Part shown: positions 9,701-21,700 of the stretch, piece after piece | Layout: every line of letters begins with the position of its first letter | How positions within the stretch are numbered: the stretch's first letter is position 1 | Source: Tubiluchus corallicola | Taxonomy: Eukaryota > Priapulida > Priapulimorpha > Priapulimorphida > Tubiluchidae | NCBI GenBank assembly: GCA_030141605.1 | Contig: JAQGDQ010000764.1 | Coordinates: forward strand, 1-36,248 | DNA: 36,248 nucleotides | Direction: 5' to 3' | The notes under the pieces: generated by a model | What the model was told of the DNA's origin: nothing | The model's database searches: none | The model's input: the letters and a program-made list of their open reading frames with translations, nothing else | Translations under genes and position numbers: made by a program

Positions 9701-12700
9701 TGCTGAATTAATGTTTTTTTGCACTTTATTCAATCTTCGTTTTAGATTCCGTTACCTCAGTTAAGCTTGGAGGAACCAGAACGAGTCTGCGAAGATTGTC
9801 GACCAATCACCGAACTTGTTACATGCGCAAGATCAATGCAGATTGTACGTGCTGGTAACCATTATAATTACTGTACTGATGGAAGTATGCAATACATTGC
9901 AGCATGGAACTCCTGTCTGTAGCACCAACTAATTTTATGATTCACATTTTTGAAATTATGCACATTGTTTACCACATGAAATTAGCAAAATATTATTTTC
10001 TAATGAAATCTTAACGATTGTGTTACATATATGGAATTTCAAGTGGCAGTACCCTATTGTGTGCTTTAGTATTTAAACCTCAAGATTAATTATTCTGGAT
10101 TTTAAAACCGACGTGATTTCTTGACATTTTTTATAAGAAATAACTTATTTCTTCTCAAATACATCAACATTTGCACTACAAAAAATTCATGTTCATGTCA
10201 AATACGCCATTAATATTAATTATCGAAGCTTTGACATTTCATAACACTGACACTTGGCTGATTTAGCTCTACCAAGTTCAAAATTCTGTGCAGTTTCTGT
10301 GTTATTTTTCTAGGAGTTTCAGCGGAAAGCTGCACGTGGTCTTGCTGAGTTTTGCCAAAATTTGTCATCTATTAGTAAGGTGTGTTCATTTAGCTAACTG
10401 TTTATTTCCTAAAGTGTCTAAATATGTCAGTGTCATTTTATTTTCTTTACATAAATATACATTTGTCCCCTCCATAAACGTAAGTTTACTGCTGTTTTGT
10501 CCTTGGCAATGAGAATTTTTCGTGTGTATTGCACCAAAAATGTAAATTTAATATTGCTAGTTACTTACTTTGTAAAGGACCCTTTTATTTTAAGATCTTG
10601 CTGTTAAATTTTAGTAAAGTTGAGCTTACATTTGCATAGTTTTTGAGATTATGGGCTGTAACTCTTTGTGGACTTGAATATTGAATTGGGAATTTAATAA
10701 TTTAGTATATTAATTTAGCTGCATTTTTATGTTACTAGACACAAAACTTGCTTCATAAATAACCTTGATTTTAGCACTCACTTTAATACTCCCTGTTTAA
10801 CATCACTGTAAATAATGTTAAACGCACAAATGAAAAAAGCTAATTAGAGAATGTGTAACTTAATATTGTAGAATTTACACTAGTGTCTATGTAAAATTGT
10901 GTAATGTTTGTGCAGAAATTTTTGCCTGCAAAAGAGGCTAATAAATCCTGCTTATTCAATCTAAGGATAAAGTGATGAGGATAATGAGAATTTATCATCC
11001 TCATCAGTTTGTCCTTAGACTGAATAAGCAGGATTCTGAGACAGAATTTTTATCTCTTATGGTTTTATGTTTTTGGGTTCAGTTTGAAGTCATCAATAGT
11101 TCGTTTTGCTAGTAGGTGATTTTGCACAAAAGTCACTGTATAGCATGGCAGCATGCCACAATAAAATAAACAGTTCCTCATTCATAAGTAAATAAAGACA
11201 ATTTAAAAAGAGATGAAAACTTGGAAACGCTAAAAAGTTGAATTTTATTGTCAGTTTTTAAGTGTCCAAAGTTATAATGAAGCGCAAATGTTATAATGCT
11301 AGAGGAGAATTCCACATAGAAGCAATTCTGTAGAAATTTTAAGAAATATGACTTAGTCTTTAGCTTAGAAATTTTGTTCCCGTCATGTTGTTTACGTCGA
11401 AGTTACGCAAGAGTAAAAAGGAGTAGTGAAGATGGTGAAGGATTTTTTATGAATTGATGTTTTTGCCATTTTGCTGCTTGGCATTTTTTTTTGCTCATTT
11501 GCTGTTTTTATTTTGCCCTTGATATAATTGCTGTATTTGCTTTTGTCTTCTTCGTATTTTTCTTTTTCACTTTTACTTTTTTCTGTATTTGTTGTTTTAC
11601 CATTTTGCCATGTTTTGGACCAATGTTTTTACGTTTCTGTTTCTTTCTGTTTCACGTTACGTCTTATCATATTCATTTTTTGCCTATGTTTTTGTATTGA
11701 AATGATTCTTGGAAGTTACTGGAACTATTAAATTTTATTTAGTAATTCTCTTAATTTGATTTTCATGTCAACAGGTAGTGGAACTTGGAGGTGTGCAGAC
11801 AATAATATACCTCGGTTCAAAGTACGATAAAGAGGTACAGTCGTGTGTTGCATCAGGTGTACATAGTTTATGCATGCATGCACCATTACTCAATCTTTTG
11901 GCTACCAGTGGTGCTATAAAAGCCATTTGTCATTTACTAGAAGGTATGCAAAAACTGCAAGTATGCTTAAGATGCAGTAAGCACCGTGTATTAGACTGGT
12001 AGTAATGTAGAATCAATCGCCTAATTGTCTCAAATATGTCTAGTATGGGCTGCTCAAGACATTCAAGCTACACGCATGTCGTTGCGCGCTGCTTGGTTGC
12101 ACTGATGTAATTGTTACATACTAGACTAAGGGACAGACTTAACTAGTCGTTGGTAGGCGCTGAGTGCACTGGTTACAATTGGGTATCTTCCAGGGCCGAG
12201 CTTTGTAATGTATTTAAATGTAACCAGCTGACCTCCTACCTCAGACAGTGGCGAGGGTCTAAGTAGTCTACGGGGGGCCTACTGGACAGTATGATATGGT
12301 TCGTGGTGTGATCAAGAATTTAAACAACTCAACACAGCATAAATGTTTTAACAGTAATTATTAAACTTAATGAAACAGTAAATCTTATTAATAATTGGCT
12401 CAATAATCAAATAGTTAAGCCTGTTTTTACTATGGTACTACTCAGAGCAAAATGAGAAAAACTACAAATACTATTACTACGTCTACTATATCAAAAAAAA
12501 GGATAGCACGCAAATACTCAAAGTCAAAGTTTGTTACATAACCTAAACACCTGAACTAAGGGCATGTTTTAAGCACTGGAAATAATATTACTGACTGATT
12601 ATGAGAGGTACCTAGTAGCCTAACTTCCAGGCCACATGCTAGCATTCAACGACGAATCCTCTACTTGCATCATGTGTAGTCACGTGACTAGCGGAACGAA

Positions 12701-15700
12701 TATTGCAGTTTGCGTGTTGCAGTGTCGAAGTCCAATGCTGTAAGCATTCTAATGCTTCTATGTCCAATCAGCTTATTGTCAGGCCCGTGATAAGTAGCTA
12801 CAAATTAAATGAACAAGTTCACAGTCTTGCCGGTGCTGCATTGCCGGATACGTTGCCAGAAACAACCGAGTCTCAGCCAGAACGCACTGTCAGCTTGCAA
12901 ATGTCACATGGTATCTAATCCGCGAATCTGCGAGCGATTGTAACTCTTTGCTCACCGCCAATGAAGAGAATATTGTGAACGTTTCACCAGAAAACTTCAC
13001 TCTAGTCAAACATTGCAGGTTAGCCTAAACGCTGGCTTTCCTGCTTGACCATTCAGCAGTAAAACTAGGTCGACAACTATCTAGCCACACAGGTAAAACA
13101 CGCACAGGTAAAACTAGGCTGTGAATGAAGCCGGTTTTGCGAAAGCTCAAATGATGATGTGAAGGTCAGGCTAATCCCAGGTACCTAATTTAATTGTGCT
13201 GAAAGTAGTAAACAGCTAAATGTTACACCATAATTCAAAGCATTGCAAACGGGAATAAAAATAAAGTAAGTTTAGTCTCACCAAGACCATATTGAAACAA
13301 ACCTAAACAAACTAAGGCGAACTCAGGAATGTCAACTAATTTATTGCACTGGGTCGTTACAGTAATGATGTAAACAAAGTGACGGCTAACTAGCGGCCTG
13401 CTCGTGAAACAACGGACTGTGCCCGTAGTATGCGGGATTTTTGATGGACCAGATTTTGTCGGATTTTTCCGATATCTGTAAAAGCGTGGTCCATCAAACC
13501 GAGATATGAGTGCAGTGTCTTTCGACTAGTGTGTAAGAAACTTCATCCTGGTTTCCTTTCAAGCTTTCACAGTTATTGAAGAATGAATATCTAGAGTAAA
13601 GCAGATAGAGTAAAACTGTATCAGAAAATTTTGTGTTGGGCGCCGACTAACCCATTAGCCGAAGTAGGACAATTGGCGTACATGGGCTAGCCCAAGTAGG
13701 ACGGGTCGTAGAAATTGGTCGCTAATTGAGTCGTTAAGTGTACTGGCACCGTCCGTCGTCCTTGTTTATGGAATAATATTTAAAAACATCAATAGGCCTA
13801 CACATTGAATAATTTATTATACATCTGATAAAATAAAATAATTTTATTCTGAGTTAGAAAAATTAATATTTGCCAATATTAATCTTCTTTGAAGTGAAAT
13901 AAGCGCACTTTTAGGCGATTCCAACATTTGTTTAAGATATATCATTTTTTATTTTGTCGTGCTTCACAGACAGGTGATCCTTTTCACTCCCTCTTGGGAA
14001 AATAATTGTTTTCTACTAAGTAAACGGGTTAGCGAGTTATGTGCCCTACGTAGTTTCTCTCTTTAAAGTATTAGATACTTAGTTTAATGATATGATGATA
14101 TTAATGGAGCTAATAATAATGATGATATTGTAAAAAATACATTTGTAAATTGTCAAGGACTATCCATCATTATTATAAAGTTACTTTTTTTCTAAAACAA
14201 ATTTACTTTTATGTTTTAGTATATCATAAATCTCGATTCTCGACAGAAATCGCTAGTGTCCTACTTGGGCTGCCCGTGTACGACACTGCTCTTCCACAAA
14301 TTTAGCACACGCGTTTTGCCGGAAGTGTCCTACTTCGGCTAGTGGATTACTCAGCGCCCTACACTTTGTTTTTTCATTGTTTACTAAAAATCTTGATTGA
14401 GATATTATAAAGATATAATAACTGTTTGATGCAGATTGTAGATTTCTGATTTTGTTAAAGAGCAAAAAAAACTGACGCTAGTAAACAGGTAAAGTTGTGC
14501 TGGTGTTATTTTAATGCGAAACTTTTTGCAGCAGAAACACGTAATTATTGTGAATTTTTGTGCATTATTCTAAAATGTTGTCAGACCAAGTAGACATTAC
14601 TGAGTTTCTTTCTACTTTAGTAAAACAGACAGGTGTGATGGCAAAAACGTTTGTGTCTTTTGACATATTGTTATGAAACTAGAACCAGAATTTTTTTTTG
14701 ACACTTTTTACGTGGTTGAATTTTGAGTACCAAGATTCGCGACGGACATGATTTTTTTTTGAATACCCAGATTATGCTTTCACTGCGTCGGGATTTGGCA
14801 GCTTACGTTTTAAAACTCATATGATGTTACTAAAATCAAAATGTTTCTGAAAAAAATTCACGCAATATTGTTTATATGTTTTTAGATTCTGTAAAACAAG
14901 AAACATCACACAGTGAAATCAGCCAACTACAGATAGACGGCATTAGCAGTTTAATGATCTTCTGCAAATCTGAATCATTGAAAACGCAAGCTTTGAAAGA
15001 TGGCGCTCTTCGGCCAATTTTGGCTCTGTGTAATTTGCAGGTGTGGTTTTGAAAACTTACCTTGTAGTAGCATACAGTGTAGTAGCATACAGCGTAGCAC
15101 AGTAGCATAGCGTAGTAACTTAACGCAGTAGCGTAGCGTAGTAGCATGCAGCGTAGTAGCATAGCACAGTAGCATAGCATTGTAGCATAGCGTAGTAGCA
15201 TACAGTGCAGTAGCATAAGCATAGTAGCGTAGCGCAGTAGCATAGCATAGTAGCATTGTGTAGTAACTTAACGTAGTAGCATACAGCATAGTAACTTAAC
15301 ATAGTAGCATAGTGTAGTAGCATGCAGCATAGTAGCATAGCGCAGTAGCATAGCATAGTAGCATAGCGTTGTAGCATACAGTGTAGTAGATACAGCATAG
15401 TAGCGTAGTGTAGTAGCATACAGCTTACTAGCATAGCGTAGTAACTTAACGTAGTAGCATAATCTAGTAGCATACAGCATAGTAGCATAGTGCAGCAGCA
15501 TAGCATAGTAGCATAGTGTAGTAACTTAACGCAGTAGCGTTGCGTAGTAGCATACAGCGTAGTAGTATAGCGTAGTAGCATAGCACAGTAGCATAGCGTA
15601 GTAGCATACAGTGTAGTGGCATAAGCATAGTAGCATAGTGTAGTAACTTAACGTAGTAGCATACAGCTTAGTAGCGTAGCGTAGTAACTTAACATAGTAA

Positions 15701-18700
15701 CATAGTGTAGCAGCATACAGCATAGTAGCATACAGTATAGTAGCATACAGCATAGTAGCGTAGCGTAGTAGCATACAGCTTAGTAGCATAGCGTAGTAAC
15801 TTAACGTAGTAGCATAGTCGCATAGCGCAGCAGCATAGCATAGTAGCATAGCGTAGTAACTTAACATAATAGCGTAGCATAGTAGTGTACAGTGTAGTAG
15901 CATAGCGTAGTAGCGTAGCACAGTAGCATAACATAGTAGTATAGTGTAGTAGCCTACAGTGTTGTAGCATAGCATACTACCTTAGATGCAGCTAACTGGA
16001 CGCACAAGAAAAAAACCGCGCAGTTTCACTGTGAAATGAACTTTCTTGCCACATGGGATTTCGAGAAAAATCGAGAATTTTCGGAAAATTTTCTGATTTT
16101 CTGGCAGCAATTCTGTGCATCAGTTTTCCTTTCGTCCTTGCTGCGAAGTGAGCCTTACTTTATCAAAAAGTAATTTTTTTGCGACATTGCATTTAATGTT
16201 AGACATTCTATTCTGTTTATCAGTTTTTTTCTCTCTTTAGGAAGCTGTAGCATTGTTGGCGATACGAACATTAACGCTCATTCTAGAGAGAAGAGAAAAC
16301 TTGGAAATGGTTTTAGATAATACGTCCAATACTGTGCAAAGCATAATAGCTTTAATGAAATCAAGAGATGAGCAGGTCAGTAAATTATTTTTCTCTAACG
16401 TGCAGACGTAATATAAGTGCGTGCGTGCGTCAGGAGCAGGACAAGTATGCTAACTAGGCTATAGCCTAGGCCGCCAATTATGATCATTTTAAGACAAAAC
16501 AAAGTAAATTTTGGAATGTCGTACGTTGATTTACAATAAATCAGGTAGAGACACTTTAAATAACTGCTTTAAAAATTATGTAAACATTTACTGAGGCTTC
16601 TGTAAGCGTGTTTAGTGAGGTTCGACGTAACTTACAACTTCACGGGTAAATTCACATTGGTGCTGCCACCTACATGTTAAAGTCAGAAACTGACCTTAGC
16701 AATGCATTTATTTGTGAAATTAATTAACCTTTATGTTACAGATGCAAGAAGCTGCACTGAAGGTCTTGTGTTATCTTTCTCTGGGGACAAAATGGCACAG
16801 ACACTCAATCATACAAGAGGATTATACCAGTGGCAAGCACCTTGCAGAGGTGAAAGATTCTTCTAAATGTAATGACCTGGTCTTATTTTTGTTTAACATA
16901 GAATCAGAAAATTCTAAGCTCAGGCATATGCTTTTCCTAGAAGCAGTATTCCATTAAAAATAGGTTCCAATGTTTCTGTCAGTCGGCTTCTTAGGTTCAG
17001 GAAGATTCCTTCTACTAAAGAGAAGTTCCTATTAAGAGCACTCAGCTTGATCAAGATTGTTTGAAATCAGCGATTGTTGAAGCTAGTGTGTTTGGGTTTT
17101 ATGGTAACAAACAAATTCATCAAGTATTGCTTAGTATAATATTCTATTGTTTGTGCACCATCATCACAGCACATGCCCCTTCGTCATTTTACTTCATACT
17201 GACATGCATTGAGACGCCAGTTCCCAAAATTATACATTTCATCTGGAATGAAATGCAAATTCTTTTAATAAACTAATTGATTTCTAATCAAAATGTCTAT
17301 TACCATTATGCGAAATTAGTCCGAGACTTTCAGTATATAACCAAATAAAATTAAGCAAAATATATATACATGTTTGGCATCAAATCGTGAGTTACACAGA
17401 AAACACGTCATCACTGCTTTGAACACATTGAAACTTCAATGACAGGTATTTAAAACTAGGTTGCTAATATTAAAGCCAGATGTCACCACCTTACAAGTAA
17501 GAACAGGTAAGTTAACTTAATCTAATCAAAACGCACATTTAACTGTTATTAGTTATATTATAAGAACAAACTATTTTGGTTATTTAACAAACAAAAATCC
17601 TTAACATAGTGACTGTACATTTTTTGAGATAATCATGATGTGCCGTACAAGTTTGGATGGATTTCAGCTAAATAGATTTCCATTGAACTTTATCGGATTT
17701 AGTTTGAATTTCATGGAGTGGTTACTGGAGTGGTTCGTGGAGTGGAATTTCATATACAAGGTTGATTTATCTTATAGGCTAGTATAGGCCGTACCCTAGG
17801 GCCCCTCAAGCTTGGGAGGCCTGCAAGCTTTGGTAACATCTGCTTTTTCAGTGTTGTTGTGCTATGTGCTATATGTTGATATACGTGCTAATTTGTTTTG
17901 CAATAAATAACAAAGTAGTTGTATTGCTTAAAGAATATTTTTATTGACAAACAAAAGGTAGCTATTCTTGCTTATTTAAAAAATTTGCTACAAGTTTACT
18001 TCAAGCTATGCAAGTGTCGCTAAAATATATCAGAAGTAAAATATATTCATAACGGATGCTGGAGAGTTAGCGGTGACCCCTTCTGAGGGTCTCATAATTT
18101 CTTTAGCTGAGGGCCCCAAAACATCATAATTTGGCTCTGCTTATTCATCAACGAGTAGCGATATTGTTATGGTGATTATAGTTTGCATGTTTGAGTGGTT
18201 TGTTTTGGAAGAAATGTTCAGCTTTCGTGATTATTTATGCAATACTGTGCAACTGGTCAGAGGGAAAATGGCCGCCATCCATATCATGGTCACATTCCTC
18301 CTGATGGTTCTTGGCGTGGCATAAATGATATGTCTGCTATTTTTTCTGATTTTTTTTAAATACAGATTGTTGAGTTGCTGATATGTTGTTACTTAAGTGA
18401 ATAATCCAGGCATGTTGCATTTTCTTGTTGAACTGCAATGCATATTGTACGTGGTGGCTACATACTAGGTTTGTTTTGATGGCTGACATCAATGTATATT
18501 GAATTACACAGTGAACAATACATGTGTATCTGCCTTCTAAAAATCAAGTCACTTTTCTAAGAAGTAAAATCTCCATACATCGTTAACAATTAGGATGGCC
18601 TCATTTTACTATGATTCGTAGTTTTCTCGTTATTAAAATGTATATGTCAATCCAAAACACGCTCACAACATTATATATCGTATATTTTTGATTTTTTTCA

Positions 18701-21700
18701 GATATTGACATCAAAACCAAAGAATAGACAGGTGCTATGCAATGCAGCATGTCTTGCTGCTAACCTTGCTACAAGCGTTGATGATCAGGTAAGAACTATT
18801 GCTACTATATGTGCTTTCCGTATTAAAAATTCATTTACTGTGTGTTGTTGGCATCCTTCTGTCTCGGAAGATAATGGAGTGCGCACCAAGAGAGTCAGTT
18901 ATTGATCACATTGATGGAGCTGCAGCGTCGACTGTCGTTGAACCACTGGAGTGGCCTCTCCAGGGTGCATGCCTGGGCAAGGTGTATGGATATCCTGAGT
19001 TGCCCAGACAACAGGAACCCCCTCTCTTCCTTCCTGGTGTAGTCCAAAGGAAAGCGGAGCGATATGTTTGGCATCAGGTTGGCTGCAGGAGCGGCCGGAG
19101 TCGGTGACCATGCTGCACTGGTCCGCCTTCGTGGCTCCACTCCTGATTTGGAAGGTTTACTCTTCTACACATGGCCGTTGGGTCACTTGACCTCCTCCGC
19201 CCTCTAGCCGTTGGCTGCTTGTGCAGCGCCTTCGCCTAGTGCCGAGATACAGTGTGGGCATCCGCAAGCCTACAGCACCTGGTATTCCTAGGCAGGTCAC
19301 CCATCCAAGTACTAACCAGGCTCTACGCTGCTTAACTTCAGTGATCAGACGAGAACCGGTGTTTTCAACATGATTTGGCCGTAGTAACTGTTTAAAATAC
19401 ATTGTACTTTTCTGCTAATTTCAGTACATAGTTAAACTTGATTTTACAGGCAAGCTTGCAAGAAATTTTGAGTTGCATGTGTGATTTGCTATTATGCGAA
19501 CCTCACGAATCCGAAGTACAGGTCCACACCAGTCGAGCCATAGCAAATTTTGCCAGTTGCAGAGGCAACAGTGGAAAATTGGTAACTATACGCAGTATAT
19601 ATTCATCATACAATATGCACTCTTCATGGTTAATTGAATCAGTTGCCTGATTGACTCAAAAACACTTGGTACGGGCCACTTCTATTCAAATGTATATAAA
19701 AACTCGAATTATCAGTGGCGGAATGGCCCGCTGGGACCTGAGAAATTTCCAGTTGGGCCATAAAGTGGTGGACCATCACTTTAGAAAAAACTGAAAAAAG
19801 TAAGAACTGAAAAAAAGAAAAATCTTGCGTAAGTTCAGGGAAAATTTAAGTAACACTGCTTTGATGCTATAAATCTTTCAGTAGATAATAAATATCCCCA
19901 CTTCCTTGTTGGATGAAAGTTTCCCATTTTTGAGGATATTTTTTTTAATTTCGTTTTAGCTTATGGGATATTAAGTACATTATAAGAAATATTCCTTTAG
20001 TAACTTACAATTTGAGGCATCAAGTAAAAGTGGAAAATATTGTTATTACATCATGAAAAATAGCTATATCTATACATTGCCCACTACAGATTATTCGACA
20101 TAACAGCAATATAAGATCTGCAATGAAATTATGTATTGCAAAAACGAGGAATGGGGGTTTCGTTTTCATTTTTGTTGTTGTCGTTAATATAGTATGCGCA
20201 CAGTAGGAATTTTGGACAATTACCAGGTGGCTCATTTACCACGTACAACATGGAAAACTCCCACTAAAACAATATGCAGTCCTTTTGACTGGGCCCTTTT
20301 ACAAGTTTTCCTGGTAGAAATTTTAGACCCAGTCTGCCACTGCGAATAACTCTACATAATTGACTCCATATTTTTCCTGAACATGCTTAAAGTAAAACAA
20401 AATTATTTTATATCTGTGAAGAAAGTGTGTATGTCATCACTTCACTATAATGTACATAGAAACAATCATATTAAGTGCAATGTTATTTGTAAGCAGACGT
20501 GTTAGTCTCCAGTTAATATGTTAGCATAATGCTCTTGCTTTGAATCTGTCATCCATTCGTTTTCCATAATTAACCTCGTTGTCTCTAAAAGCTAAATATA
20601 ATCACTTGCCCGGTGGTTTGCTTTTGAAGCTTTCATTGGACTGGGAAATTTAGGCAACAACCATCCTTAAACCATGCTTGTAGATGGTAAAGGCTTCCAC
20701 AACTTAAATTAATTTATAATTATCAATTTTTATCAATTATGCAGATGTACTACTTGCCCAATATTGTGGACACTTATGTAAAATCCCAAAATGAAACCAT
20801 TCGTAACAATGGAATTCGAGCAATTTTGCTTTTGCTGCAGCATGATCCAGGGGAAACAACCCGGCTTTTGCTTACGTAAGTGTTTAAAGCTTCAAGTCTT
20901 GCTAGTTTCTCTTTTAGAAATACATGTATATTTTGTAATGTTATGATCGTGTCAGTCATTTATGTACATTGCAACTTAGTAACTGTTTAGTCATATGATA
21001 AGTGCTTGATATTTTTTATGACAGGCACTAAAACATTTATAGTTAAAACACCACAATTTTATTAAAACTTTTAATTTACGTAGTTAAAAAATCATGTCAA
21101 CGTTTTGACAGAGCCACTGCTGTCATCATCAGTGGTAGATTTTTACAAACATACAACCAGTTGATATGGGCAGAGCCTACAGTATAGAACATCATGCACT
21201 AATTATGCATTTAACAGAAGCAAAATAGGTAATAAATAAGACTATAACGACTATATTTGTGCCTCTGGCCACAACATTGATTTTTATAATTTCAGCATTG
21301 TGACTAAAGTTACAAATAACTGGGACTTAATAAAAGAAAGTTTATCTATATTCCCTAATAAGCCTTCTCTTAATGTGCAAAGCAGTTCTGTTCCTTTAAC
21401 TTTATTCTCAAACACTTAGCTATTTGTTACTGTATAAATTTCTTTTCTACATGTCTGCTTAATCATTACCTATTTGGCTTTTTGTGAATACGTAATTAGT
21501 GCATAATTTACTGTATCAATTTCTTTTCTATAGGACTACTTATTTTCTTCAGTGAAAGCAGATCTTGCGTATGTTACATAACTTTAGAAGTTCATTTCGG
21601 ACAGTTTACAAGCCATTTTCATCCAGTTTCAGCTGCAATGAAATTGTGTTGCATTCTTAATAACAATGGTGTTTCACACCTAACCCGAATCTATTCTATA

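Noticed and set aside
14872-15975. Long overlapping minus-strand ORFs rich in Tyr, Leu, Cys, Ala
   Set aside because: They come from a 13-nt minisatellite whose complement lacks stops in all frames. No splice, start or domain evidence supports translation, and exon 6 of the plus-strand gene overlaps one of them.
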